DNA of 64,000 bases from Myxococcales bacterium (GTDB lineage Bacteria; Myxococcota_A; Polyangia; Polyangiales; Polyangiaceae), in assembly GCA_004193285.1 (NCBI GenBank), contig SECP01000010.1, positions 1-64,000 of the forward strand. The letters run 5' to 3'. How positions within the stretch are numbered: position 1 is the stretch's first letter; each line of letters opens with the position of its first letter. The notes beneath the pieces are model-generated. The model searched no databases. It saw nothing but the letters and a program-made list of their open reading frames with translations, and had not been told where the DNA came from. Shown here piece by piece: positions 41,409 to 49,988 of this stretch. The position numbers and the translations under genes are program-made.

Positions 41409-42083
41409 ATGGCGTTGCCTGAGCTCGAGGCAGAAGACCTCGCTGAGCTTCCAATCTTTCCCCTGCCGAGCGTCGCGCTCTTTCCCGGGGCTCTGTTGCC
41501 ACTGCACGTTTTCGAGCCGCGCTACCGCGAGCTCGTCCGTGAAGCGCTCGCGGGCCGCCGCATTTTCGCTGTAGCTCGGCTGAGACCCGGCTTCGAGAAC
41601 GACTACGAGGGGCGCCCGCCGATTTTCGACGTGTGCGGGGTCGGCGCCATCGAGACGCACGCGGAGCGAAAAGACGGCCGCTTCGACCTGGGCCTGCGCG
41701 GTCTCGCCCGCGTGCGCATCGTGGAGGAGCTGCCGCCGCTTCGCGCGTTTCGGCGGGTTCGAGCCGAGAGGCTGGTCGAGCGCACTCCCGACCCGGCGCT
41801 GGTTGCGGCCTGGCAGAACAAGCTCGCGGCTCTGTGGCGTACCCTCGCGCCGCACCTGCCCGACCCCGTGCGCGACTTGGCGGCGCTCACTCGAGACGCC
41901 GACACGCCATCGGCCTACTCCGACCGACTCGCGGCTGCGCTGGTGGCGGACCCGGAGGCGACTCAGCAGCTGCTCAGCGAGCTGGATCCGAGCGAGCGGC
42001 TACGGATGCTGACGGCTCGCGTGCAAGAGCTGGTGGACGCCCTCACGCCGCCGAGCGTCGCCAAGCAGCGCGCTCTGAACTAG
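41409..42083 (+). CDS. LON substrate-binding-domain protein
   Basis: This 224-residue soluble protein consists of the Lon N-terminal (LAN/PUA-like) domain only: LPIFPLPSVALFPGALLPLH followed by VFEPRYRELVREAL, then VGAIETHAERKDGRFDLGLR and a helical C-terminal part. Lon's AAA and protease domains are absent. Such stand-alone proteins are widespread in bacteria and related to cereblon in fold; their role is unknown, perhaps binding unfolded protein. The start of uridine kinase follows 10 bp after its stop, so the two are probably cotranscribed. Confidence 0.9.
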   Translation: MALPELEAEDLAELPIFPLPSVALFPGALLPLHVFEPRYRELVREALAGRRIFAVARLRPGFENDYEGRPPIFDVCGVGAIETHAERKDGRFDLGLRGLARVRIVEELPPLRAFRRVRAERLVERTPDPALVAAWQNKLAALWRTLAPHLPDPVRDLAALTRDADTPSAYSDRLAAALVADPEATQQLLSELDPSERLRMLTARVQELVDALTPPSVAKQRALN

Positions 42084-42093
42084 CCTGGGCTTC

Positions 42094-42717
42094 ATGCAAC
42101 GGGCGCCGCTTCTGATCGGAATCGCGGGTGGCACGGGCAGCGGCAAGTCCACCCTCGCCGCCGGGCTGATTGGCCAGCTCAGCGCGGACGTCGCGGTGCT
42201 GGAGCACGATTGGTACTACCGGGATCGCTCGGGAATGACCGAAGCGGAGCGTGAAAACGTGAACTACGACGAGCCCGCCGCGCTCGACAATCGGCTCCTG
42301 GTGCAGCACCTCGCCGACCTGCGCGCCGGGTGCGCGGTGGAGTGCCCGCAGTACGACTTCGCGACCCACACCCGCAAGGCGACGACTCGCCGCGTCGCGC
42401 CGGCCCGCATCGTGGCGGTGGAGGGCATCCTCCTGTTTGCGATCCCGGACCTGTGCGCCTCGTTCGACCTGCGCATCTTCGTGGATACGGACGACGACAT
42501 TCGGCTCATGCGCCGCATCGCGCGGGACATCGTGGAGCGGCAGCGCGACATCGCTTCCATCCAGCACCAGTACTATTCGACGGTGCGGCCGATGCACCTC
42601 CTACACGTCGCGCCGAGCAAGCGCCAAGCGCACCTCATCGTGCCGGAGGGCGGGGAAAACGCGGAGGCGCTGGACGTCATCGTTGGCCGGCTGAAGTACC
42701 TCCTCCTTGGCCACTAG
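42094..42717 (+). CDS. udk: Uridine kinase
   Basis: This 207-residue protein phosphorylates uridine and cytidine to UMP/CMP in pyrimidine salvage. P-loop GIAGGTGSGKSTLA, the DWYYRD substrate loop, NYDEPAALDN, CPQYDFATHTRK and the IVAVEGILLFA strand are all present in family order, followed by the RRIARDIVERQRDI LID region. It is of normal length (E. coli Udk ~213). It lies 10 bp after the LON-domain gene. Its TAG interlocks with the stop of the convergent Cache-kinase gene in CTAG at 42714-42717. Confidence 0.95.
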   Translation: MQRAPLLIGIAGGTGSGKSTLAAGLIGQLSADVAVLEHDWYYRDRSGMTEAERENVNYDEPAALDNRLLVQHLADLRAGCAVECPQYDFATHTRKATTRRVAPARIVAVEGILLFAIPDLCASFDLRIFVDTDDDIRLMRRIARDIVERQRDIASIQHQYYSTVRPMHLLHVAPSKRQAHLIVPEGGENAEALDVIVGRLKYLLLGH

Positions 42718-44999
42718 CGCTCGGCGGGCCGGGCCGCGAGCACGTCCGCGATGCGCAGCTGGCCCTGCGGAGAGGGAGTCAGCCCCGGCCCGGTCGAGAC
42801 GCGCTGCGGCGGCGGCTGGTGCTTGAGCCACCAGGCGTGGGCGCGCTCTTCCGTCCACACCTCCTCGGGCGCGAGCTCCTTTTCCGCTTGGAGGAGACGA
42901 CGGAGCAAGTCCCGCGCATCCGCGGGGCGGTCCCCCGGAGCTTTCGCCAAGCAGGCGGCGATGCACTGCTTGAGCGCGAGTGGTACGGGAGCCAAGCAGT
43001 AGCGCTCGAGCGGCGCCGGCGGCTCGTTGATGTGCGCGATCAAGAGCATCATCGGAGTGTTCTTCACGAACACCAAGCGGCCGGCGAGCAGCCAATAGGC
43101 GACGCACCCCAGCGCGTAGAGGTCAGCGCGGCCGTCCACCTCGTGACCGAGCGCTTGCTCGGGAGCCATGAACTCGGGCGTCCCCATGACGCTGCCCGCG
43201 CGCGTGAGCTTACCATTGGGCCCCGTATCGATCCCGGCCGCTGCGGTCGTATCCAAGACCGCCTGGGTGCTGAGCGGCGCGGAGCCGGCGTCGTCGCTGA
43301 GCGTGCGCACCAGGCCGAAATCTAGCACTTTGACGAGGTCCACCTCGTCCGCCGCGCGGCACACGAACAGGTTGGCGGGTTTGATGTCGCGGTGCACTAG
43401 GCCCACGTCGTGCGCTTCTGCCAGCGAGCGGCAGGCCTGGACCATCAAGCGCAGAACGCGCCCGGGGGGCTGAGCGCCATAGCGCACGACCAAGCTCTCG
43501 AGATCCAAGCCCTCCAGCAGCTCCATGACGTAAAAGAACGTGCCGTCATCCGCGACGCCGTAGTCGAACAGCTCGATGGTGTTGCGCGAGCGGAGAGCGG
43601 CGAGGGTCTGCGCCTCGCGACGGAAGCGCTCTTGCGCGTCAGTCGCGTCCGCCCCGTTGTCCAGACGGATGAGCTTGATTGCGGCTTCACGCGCCAGGAG
43701 CCGGTGCTCGGCCCGCCAGACCTCGCCCATCCCGCCTTTGCCCAGACGCTTGACGAGGCGATAGCTTCCGAGCTCGCGGGCCTCTTGATGGGCTCGCTTG
43801 GCCTCCGCGCGCGCCTCCGCGGCTTCGCGCCGCACCCGCACCACCAGCCGCGCGAACGCGACCGAGACGCCCAGTGCCAGGAGCACCGCCACTGCCGCGA
43901 TGCCGAAGCTGCGCCGCCCGTAGACGTGGAGGCTCTCGAAGAAGACGCTCTCCGGCACCAAGTAAGCGACGCTCCAATCCAGCTCCGGGTCGTCTGCCAC
44001 CTGGGCGAGGGCTGCCAATTGCTGCGCGCCGCCGGCGTCGAAGCTCAGGGGCGCGCTCTGACCCGGCGGCCGCGATCCGAGCGCCGCGAAGAAGGAATCC
44101 AGCAGCGGCTCCTGCAAATCAGCGAAGGAAAGGGCGCGGTCCCGGATCGGTAGCGCCGCGATACGCCTCTCCGCTTGAGGGTAGGCGAGAAGCGTGCCGG
44201 ACCGAGTGAAGAGCAGCGTGCGTACGTCGGGGAGCTCGCCGGCGCGCATCAAGCGGGAGAGAGCGTTCACGTCGAAATCCACCGTGAGCACCGCGTGTAA
44301 GCGGCGCTCGCTTCCGACCTGCAGGTAAACGGGCGCGGCGCGAGTGATGCCGGTGTAGTGGGTCCGGTAAAACGGGTAGGGCTTCGTCCAGATGCGCGTT
44401 CGGGCTGCCTCGGCAGCGCGGTAGAAATCGCGCTTCCGTGGGTCGTAGACCGACGCCTCCTCTTTCCACAATTCCAGCGCACCGTGCCCTCGGTAGTCGT
44501 AACGGCGCACGCGAGTGCCCGCGGAGGAGACGCGGCTATCTTGAAAGCGGACCGCGCCGTCCGTGTCGATCTGCGTGCCCTGGAAGGTGCCGTCCGGGAA
44601 GCTGATGCTGACGAACGCAACCCCCGCCCGGCCTTGCATCAAGTCCAACATCACCGCCGCCGCCGGCTCGATGGGCTCGTCCGGTGCATGGGTCAAGGTG
44701 AAGTCGGACAGGCGGTCCAGGATCGGGTCCGCGGAGTCGAGCGCCCCTCGCAGGTGTGTCGCGACCAGGCTGGCTTGCTCCGCCAACCGCCGTTGACCGA
44801 GCGCCACGTTGCTCACCTTGAGCGCGCGCTGGCCGACGAGCGCCAGAAACAAACCGACGCACAGGACGATGCCCGGGAAAATGATGAGGATGCCGTACGG
44901 CGATGCCAAGGCGCGCGCGAGCACGAAGGCTTGGCTCTCCGCGCGCGTGGAGGGGCTGGCCCGCGCCAGCTCCTTTTTGCCGATTCTCGGCGCTGTCAT
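42714..44999 (-). CDS. Transmembrane Ser/Thr kinase with periplasmic Cache sensor domain
   Basis: The ATG at 44999 gives 761 residues. A first membrane helix at ~37-57 (GILIIFPGIVLCVGLFLALV) is followed by a ~300-residue periplasmic dCache-like domain (LTVDFDVNALSRLM, then LLFTRSGTLLAYPQ). A second helix is at ~363-385 (FGIAAVAVLLALGVSVAFA) and an Ala/Glu/Arg-rich coiled-coil linker precedes the kinase. Kinase motifs: GKGGMGEVW, REAAIKLIRL, HRDIKPANLFV, VLDFGLVRT, MAPEQALG. Cache domains bind amino acids or small acids outside the cell; here they are on the N-terminal side, so ligand binding likely controls cytosolic kinase activity. It stands alone, divergent from pirin. Confidence 0.92.
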   Translation of the reverse strand: MTAPRIGKKELARASPSTRAESQAFVLARALASPYGILIIFPGIVLCVGLFLALVGQRALKVSNVALGQRRLAEQASLVATHLRGALDSADPILDRLSDFTLTHAPDEPIEPAAAVMLDLMQGRAGVAFVSISFPDGTFQGTQIDTDGAVRFQDSRVSSAGTRVRRYDYRGHGALELWKEEASVYDPRKRDFYRAAEAARTRIWTKPYPFYRTHYTGITRAAPVYLQVGSERRLHAVLTVDFDVNALSRLMRAGELPDVRTLLFTRSGTLLAYPQAERRIAALPIRDRALSFADLQEPLLDSFFAALGSRPPGQSAPLSFDAGGAQQLAALAQVADDPELDWSVAYLVPESVFFESLHVYGRRSFGIAAVAVLLALGVSVAFARLVVRVRREAAEARAEAKRAHQEARELGSYRLVKRLGKGGMGEVWRAEHRLLAREAAIKLIRLDNGADATDAQERFRREAQTLAALRSRNTIELFDYGVADDGTFFYVMELLEGLDLESLVVRYGAQPPGRVLRLMVQACRSLAEAHDVGLVHRDIKPANLFVCRAADEVDLVKVLDFGLVRTLSDDAGSAPLSTQAVLDTTAAAGIDTGPNGKLTRAGSVMGTPEFMAPEQALGHEVDGRADLYALGCVAYWLLAGRLVFVKNTPMMLLIAHINEPPAPLERYCLAPVPLALKQCIAACLAKAPGDRPADARDLLRRLLQAEKELAPEEVWTEERAHAWWLKHQPPPQRVSTGPGLTPSPQGQLRIADVLAARPAER

Positions 45000-45054
45000 C
45001 CCACCCCGGACATTACCCCGCACGGGCGGCGCGCCGCTACGCTAGAACTGGAGC

Positions 45055-45927
45055 ATGAAGCCAGAGCTGGTGATCGAAGCTCGCGAGCGAGACGTGGGCG
45101 GGTTCTTCGTGCGCCGCGCCCTGCCTACCCTGAGGCGCAAGCTCGTCGGACCCTTCGTGTTTTACGACCACCTGTGCCGGGTGGACTTCCAGCCCGGCCA
45201 GGGGCTGGACGTACGTCCGCACCCGCACATCGGCCTGGCCACCGTGACTTACCTCTTCGAAGGCACGTTTCAGCACCGCGACAGCTTGGGCTACGTCCAA
45301 TCCATCCTCCCCGGTGACGTGAACTGGATGATTTCCGGTAGCGGCATCGCGCATTCGGAGCGCACCCCGCCGGAGCTCAAACAGAGCGGCGGGCCGCTCC
45401 ACGGGATTCAATGTTGGGTGGCCCTGCCTCAAGAGCACGAGGAGATCGACCCGAGCTTCGTGCACCATCCCGCGGCCACCATTCCGCGCGTCGACCGGCC
45501 GGGCGTGGACTTACGCGTCATCGCTGGCAGCGCCTACGGGGAAACGTCCCCGGTGCGGGTGCTATCGCCCACGCTGTACGTCAACGCGCACTTGCGGGCC
45601 GGCGCGAGCCTCACCGTAGACGAGCAGCATGAAGAACGAGCCGTTTACGTAGCCGCGGGCGTCGTGTCGCTCGTGGGCGACGACGCCCTCTACGGCGAGG
45701 GGAGCTTGCTCATTTTGCCCGCCGGCGAGGCGGTGCTGCACAGCCATGACGGCGCGAACGTCATGCTGCTGGGCGGCGCGCGGCTCGGAGGCGAGCGGCA
45801 CGTCTTCTGGAATTTCGTGTCGAGCTCCCTCGACCGCATCGAGCGCGCCAAGCAAGATTGGAGCGAGGGTCGCTTCGGCAAGGTCGTGGGAGACGAGCTG
45901 GAGCACATCCCGCTGCCGACCTCCTGA
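45055..45927 (+). CDS. Pirin-family protein
   Basis: This 290-residue cupin is of usual bacterial pirin length. It has FVFYDHLCRVDFQPGQGLDV, the metal-site strand RPHPHIGLATVTYLFEG (HxH), SLGYVQSILPGDVNWM and the GIAHSERTP histidine/glutamate pair, then the second cupin with EERAVYVAAGVV. Pirins bind Fe and act as quercetinases or redox-linked regulators. Its ATG lies 55 bp from the divergent kinase start. The next gene is convergent (6 bp). Confidence 0.94.
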   Translation: MKPELVIEARERDVGGFFVRRALPTLRRKLVGPFVFYDHLCRVDFQPGQGLDVRPHPHIGLATVTYLFEGTFQHRDSLGYVQSILPGDVNWMISGSGIAHSERTPPELKQSGGPLHGIQCWVALPQEHEEIDPSFVHHPAATIPRVDRPGVDLRVIAGSAYGETSPVRVLSPTLYVNAHLRAGASLTVDEQHEERAVYVAAGVVSLVGDDALYGEGSLLILPAGEAVLHSHDGANVMLLGGARLGGERHVFWNFVSSSLDRIERAKQDWSEGRFGKVVGDELEHIPLPTS

Positions 45928-45932
45928 CGCCT

Positions 45933-46457
45933 TCAGGCGGCGCGTATCCGGCCACGCCGGATGCCGAGCGCGCGGGTGGCCTCTTTGTGGCAAGCCCAGC
46001 ACAGCGTCCGCAGGTTGGACAGTCCGCATGATCCGCCTCCTTCGACGACGGGGAGGATGTGATCCACTTCCCAGTAGCGGCGACGGCTGAGCAAGTAGGC
46101 GGGGAGCCCCAGCTCCTGCAGGCGCCGCGGGCGAAGCGCGCGCTTCGTCACGCGAATCTTTCGGAAGAGCGCGTCGCAGTCGCGCTGGCACTGCACGCAT
46201 ACTCCCCGGTCCCGGGCGTGGACGCGCTCGGCCGCGAAATCAGGCTGGGTTCTGATTTTCCACTCCACCACGCAGTCTTCGGAGCAAAAGGTGCGGCGCC
46301 CGCTCCCCTTGGGGATTTCCAGCTGGCACTTGCGGCACAGCGGCCGTCCTTGCGGGCCACGCGCCAGCTCCTTGGGATCGACCCAGCCCCCCGCTTGCTT
46401 TCGAGGCGGGCGGCTGAGGGGGGCTTCTATCTCGAGCTCGTCGCGGTCGTCGGCCAC
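45933..46457 (-). CDS. HNH endonuclease with preceding zinc-ribbon-like segment
   Basis: The GTG at 46457 gives 174 residues. Residues ~35-80 form a Cys-containing ribbon (LCRKCQLEIP, FCSEDCVVEWKI). The HNH core is CVQCQRDCDALF, then YWEVDHILPVVEGGG, LSNLRTLCWACHKEAT, with the histidine in VDH and the catalytic Asn/His spacing kept. The combination of the CxxC/FCSxxC segment with this HNH core resembles the C-terminal nuclease of the eukaryotic ZRANB3 helicase, but no helicase is fused here. Target DNA unknown. A longer start at 46508 would overlap the start region of the divergent DUF3445 gene. Confidence 0.8.
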   Translation of the reverse strand: MADDRDELEIEAPLSRPPRKQAGGWVDPKELARGPQGRPLCRKCQLEIPKGSGRRTFCSEDCVVEWKIRTQPDFAAERVHARDRGVCVQCQRDCDALFRKIRVTKRALRPRRLQELGLPAYLLSRRRYWEVDHILPVVEGGGSCGLSNLRTLCWACHKEATRALGIRRGRIRAA

Positions 46458-46536
46458 GTTGCTCGGCCTACGAAGACCGGGTCGGCTGGGCCAAGTTCTC
46501 GGCCCCAAGCGAGCGTGGCGGCGCTAATCTGAGGGG

Positions 46537-47355
46537 GTGAGCCCGTCGCGGCCCGTCTACTTTCCGGTCAAGGCGGAGCCTCTGCGCATGCAGCCGGGCC
46601 TGTTCCGCTTCGGTACGGACTTCGGTAACGGCGACCTCGATCGGCAGTTTTTGCCGAGGGACGAGCAGCACGCCCATTACACGGCCGAGAAGCGCCGGAT
46701 CCTCGCCGACCACCCCCGCCGCGTGCTCGTGGCGGCGGTCAGTGAGGAGGACCACGCTGCGCTGGAGGCAGCGCGCTGTTTCCTCGTGCAAACAGCCGAG
46801 AACGAGGGGCACCCCGTGCGGTCGGAGCTGTCGCTCGCGCAGCTCGGAGCAGAGCTGGCCGAAGACTTCGCGGTGCTGACCCGCGCCGATCGTGCCGTGA
46901 TGGTGCACGTTTGCTTTCCCAGCGGCTGGCGTCCGGAAGCGGTGGTCGGCGAGAGCTTCGTCCGCATTCACCGTCACGTACCCGCGTTCGGCGCGATTGC
47001 GGAGCGAGCGCACGGCTTGCTCGAGGCGATGCTCACTCGCGGCCCCTACGTCCGCTTCGTGTGGACGGTCACCGCCGACGACCAGCTCGACCACCACCCC
47101 GAGCAGGGAGCCAGGCTCCCGTGGACAGCCCAAACCGCTCACGGCTTTCTGCGCGTCGAGAGGCAAACGACGGTGCCCCTGGCGGGCGGCACTGCCAGCT
47201 TGTTCCTGATCCGCACTTACCTCTACCCCTTTGCGGAGCTTTCGGAGAGCCAGCGCGCGATCTTGTCGGAGGCTCTTCGGCAGATGCCGGCCGAGCTAGC
47301 CGCCTACAAGCAGCTCACGTCTGCGGTACCTCGCGCGCTTCAGCTGCTGCGATGA
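46537..47355 (+). CDS. DUF3445 family (haem-dependent oxidative N-demethylase-like) protein
   Basis: This 272-residue protein carries the DUF3445 blocks: MQPGLFRFGTDFGNGDLDRQ, HVCFPSGWRPEAVVGESFVR followed by IHRHVPAF, WTVTADDQLDHHP, and the ERQTTVPL strand ending in IRTYLYPFAEL. Characterised members (HODM type) use haem b to remove a methyl group from dimethylamine-like substrates; most bacterial members are untested. There is no signal peptide. Redox partner genes for the demethylase complex are not seen nearby. GTG/ATG choice: the frame starts at the GTG at 46537. Confidence 0.87.
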   Translation: MSPSRPVYFPVKAEPLRMQPGLFRFGTDFGNGDLDRQFLPRDEQHAHYTAEKRRILADHPRRVLVAAVSEEDHAALEAARCFLVQTAENEGHPVRSELSLAQLGAELAEDFAVLTRADRAVMVHVCFPSGWRPEAVVGESFVRIHRHVPAFGAIAERAHGLLEAMLTRGPYVRFVWTVTADDQLDHHPEQGARLPWTAQTAHGFLRVERQTTVPLAGGTASLFLIRTYLYPFAELSESQRAILSEALRQMPAELAAYKQLTSAVPRALQLLR

Positions 47356-47373
47356 CGCCCGGCTCGTGAGCGC

Positions 47374-48372
47374 TCAAAGAAGAATGTGGCTTACCGCGCG
47401 CAGCGACAGCAACCCACCGACGCGCCAAGAGTCGTACGCGGTACCCAGGTTGTCGATGGCAAAGTCGCTCTGCCGCAGCGGCAACAGCGCGGTCACTCCG
47501 AGCTCGAGCCCAAACGCTCCCGAACGCGCCGACAACGAAGCCTCCAGCGGCACCGCCAGCCAGGCGCGTTTCAACGCTTCGTTTCGGGTGTAACCACTGG
47601 CCTCGACGTGCACGAGGCCCGCGTAGATGCCGGTGCACAGCTCGACGCGCAGCGGTCGCCGGTCCATGGCGGCGTAGCAACTACGCGCTACCCCGGCCAG
47701 TAACGTCTGGCTCAGGTGACCCGGAGCGAGGCTGAGTTGCTGCGCCGGCATCCACAGCGCGCCGACGCCACCGTGAAAGCGATTCACGACGATGCCAGCG
47801 TCCACCAGCAGGGCCGGTGCCGCCGGCCCGAGCACCCCGAACAGTCCCGCGCCGCCGACCGATAGCGTTCCGTGGACGTCGTGGAGCGGCTCGGGCGGCT
47901 CACGTACCGTTGGTACCGGCGCGGGCTCGGGGGGCGCGACGCGAGGCGGCTCGGGCTCGTGCTCTTCGACCGTGAGCTCGTGCGCGTCCGAGTCGAGCAA
48001 CAGCGCGAGCGTGAGCGCCGTCGCTTGCTCCAGCGAAGCGCACGAAGGCCCGCGGTCTTGCAGGACGCGCAGCCCGCCCCCGACGCCCATACGGATTGCG
48101 GCGCGGTAGACCCCGCTGCGGTGACTGAACGTCACTTGGTAGGAGCCGCGCGCACCTGCTCCCTCGCCTCCGCGGAGCCGCGCGACGTGGGCGGATAGCT
48201 CGGCCGTGTCCGGGCAGCCTTCGGCGTCGGCTTCGCGCGTCACGGTCAGCGGCGAGCTCGGCAGGGCGGCGTCTCGCGCTGGTGCATCACTCGATTGCGC
48301 CCGCGCCGCACCCGCAGGCGATAGCCCGGCGCCAAGGCTCAGTGCAGAAAGGAGCGCGAAAGCCGAGCGCAT
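47374..48372 (-). CDS. Exported protein of myxobacterial type, unknown function
   Basis: This 332-residue protein has signal peptide MRSAFALLSALSLGAGLSPA and cleavage around ARAQ. An N-terminal exported domain with two Cys (ADAEGCPDTAEL, GPSCASLEQAT) is followed by a Pro/Glu-rich linker (EEHEPEPPRVAPPEPAPVP), then a ~150-residue Gly/Ala-rich part with strand-like alternation (LSVGGAGLFGVLG, LLVDAGIVVNRFHGGVGALW) compatible with a small outer-membrane barrel. This two-part layout is common among myxobacterial exported proteins of unknown role. The gene is single; its start is 185 bp from the divergent sigma factor gene. Confidence 0.7.
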   Translation of the reverse strand: MRSAFALLSALSLGAGLSPAGAARAQSSDAPARDAALPSSPLTVTREADAEGCPDTAELSAHVARLRGGEGAGARGSYQVTFSHRSGVYRAAIRMGVGGGLRVLQDRGPSCASLEQATALTLALLLDSDAHELTVEEHEPEPPRVAPPEPAPVPTVREPPEPLHDVHGTLSVGGAGLFGVLGPAAPALLVDAGIVVNRFHGGVGALWMPAQQLSLAPGHLSQTLLAGVARSCYAAMDRRPLRVELCTGIYAGLVHVEASGYTRNEALKRAWLAVPLEASLSARSGAFGLELGVTALLPLRQSDFAIDNLGTAYDSWRVGGLLSLRAVSHILL

Positions 48373-48557
48373 CGGGGCCGACGAGAGTAGCCGCGACCAG
48401 GCTCCCCGCGCGACTGCGGCGGTCTTTTTTGTGATCGGGGGAGGGCTCCGTCCCCACTCACGCTGACGAGTGGTACCGTCGACCGAGAGGCATCCTTCAC
48501 GCGCTTACGCCCAGCCGACCGGAAGCAGGCGGGAAAACCGAAGGTCTTTTTCCGGGC

Positions 48558-49100
48558 ATGAGCACGCCGCAACCCGAATTTCGAGCCATTTATGACGCGA
48601 ACTTCAACTTCGTCTGGTGCTCGCTCCGTCGTCTCGGCGTGCGCGAGGCGGACGTGCTCGATCAGGCGCAGAAGGTGTTCCTAACCGCACACTTCAAGCT
48701 CGCGGAGTTCGAGGGCCGCTCTCAGCTCACCACCTGGCTGTTCGGGATTTGCCAGCGGGTCGCCAGCGACTACCGCCGCTCGGCGCTGTTCCGGCGCGAG
48801 GTCACGACCGACGCCGCGGAAATGGACCTATACGGCGGCTCCCACGAGGATTTGGCGCAGGGTGCCGAGTCGCGCCAGCGGGCGCAGGCGGCGGAGGCGA
48901 TCTTGAACAAGCTGCCGGAGCCGCAGAGGCTCGTCTTCGTGCTGTTCGAGCTGGAAGAGATGAGCGGTCAGGACATCGCGCAGTTGCTCGGTATTTCGGT
49001 CGGAACGGTGCGCTCACGGCTGCGCCTCGCTCGGGAGGCGTTCTCGCGCGAGGTCAAGCGGCTGTCGGTTGCTCGCGGCGGCACCAAGGAGGCCGTATGA
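48558..49100 (+). CDS. ECF-type RNA polymerase sigma factor
   Basis: This 180-residue protein has region 2 in FRAIYDANFNFVWCSLRRLG followed by LDQAQKVFLTAHFKLAEFEG and WLFGICQRVASDYRR, and region 4 in LPEPQRLVFVLFELEEMSGQ with DIAQLLGISVGTVRSRLRLA. Both are complete, so it should direct RNA polymerase to its own promoters. The stop overlaps the next gene's start (ATGA at 49097), and that gene encodes a likely membrane anti-sigma partner. The 185 bp upstream region, shared with the divergent exported-protein gene, should hold its promoter. Confidence 0.94.
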   Translation: MSTPQPEFRAIYDANFNFVWCSLRRLGVREADVLDQAQKVFLTAHFKLAEFEGRSQLTTWLFGICQRVASDYRRSALFRREVTTDAAEMDLYGGSHEDLAQGAESRQRAQAAEAILNKLPEPQRLVFVLFELEEMSGQDIAQLLGISVGTVRSRLRLAREAFSREVKRLSVARGGTKEAV

Positions 49101-49825
49101 GCGGCGATCCGGAGCGCCTGCTGAGCGTGAGCGGCGGGGAGTCTTCACTGGAGCGGGAGCTGCTGGAGAGCGTGCGCGACGTTGGCCCGCCCCGCGCGGC
49201 CAAGGAGGAAGCGTGGCGCGCCATCGCCGCGCAAGTTGCGGTCGCTACCGCCGTCGGTACGGCGGCTGGCTCCACTGCTGCGGCCACGAGCAAAGCTGGC
49301 GCGTCCGCCCTCGCGAGCTGGGCCCTCTCTACGAAAGTCGCGGTGGTGGCGCTGGGCGGCGGGCTCGCGCTCGGCGGCGGGTACCTCGGGCTACGCGAGC
49401 CGAACGCGCCGCCCCCCGTTGCTGCGCGCGCGCCGGCCGCGCCTCGAGACGCGCAAGAGCGCTCCGTCGTGGCGCCCACCGCGGCGCCGAATGACTGGTC
49501 GTCGACCACCGAGCTTCCCGCCGAAGAACCGCCGCCCCGGAAGCTCGAGCCACGCCGTTCGGACTCGTTGAAGGCGGAGAGCGCGCTGTTGATGCAAGCG
49601 CGCTCGGAGCTGCGGTCCGGCAACGCCGCCGGCGCGCAGTCCGTGCTGGAGCGCCTGCAGGCGCAGTTCCCGCAGGGAATGCTCGCTCAGGAGCGCGAGG
49701 TGCTGGCGATCGAGGTCCTGCAAGCGCGCGGCAACGTGGAGAGCGCGAAGCGTCGGGCGAGGGCCTTCATCAGGGCATACCCGAAGAGCCCCCATAGCCA
49801 AAAGCTCGCGCGCTTCGTGGAGTAG
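49097..49825 (+). CDS. Membrane protein with C-terminal helical repeat, likely anti-sigma partner
   Basis: The ATG at 49097 gives 242 residues. The N-terminal ~75 residues are cytosolic (SLERELLESVRDVGPPRAAK, the place where anti-sigma domains sit). One membrane helix follows (VAVVALGGGLALGGGYLGLR), then a Pro/Glu linker. The C-terminal part is TPR-like (LKAESALLMQARSELRSGNA, AQSVLERLQAQFPQG, LAIEVLQARGNVESAKRRAR). Coupling to the ECF sigma gene and this topology match the myxobacterial pattern of a membrane protein that holds the sigma factor until a signal arrives. No zinc-type anti-sigma motif is seen, so the role is inferred. Confidence 0.75.
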   Translation: MSGDPERLLSVSGGESSLERELLESVRDVGPPRAAKEEAWRAIAAQVAVATAVGTAAGSTAAATSKAGASALASWALSTKVAVVALGGGLALGGGYLGLREPNAPPPVAARAPAAPRDAQERSVVAPTAAPNDWSSTTELPAEEPPPRKLEPRRSDSLKAESALLMQARSELRSGNAAGAQSVLERLQAQFPQGMLAQEREVLAIEVLQARGNVESAKRRARAFIRAYPKSPHSQKLARFVE

Positions 49826-49988
49826 CAGCGCGAGCGCGGATGCGCGCAGGGAGTCCTACCTCCACCGACTCGCAGCACCCAACGGGGCGACGTCTGCGCG
49901 CGCGCGCAATCGAGTGATCGCATTCGGCGTCGACCACCACGAACCGGCAGAGCGCTGCGGTGCCCTCTCGACCGAAAGACCTACATCC

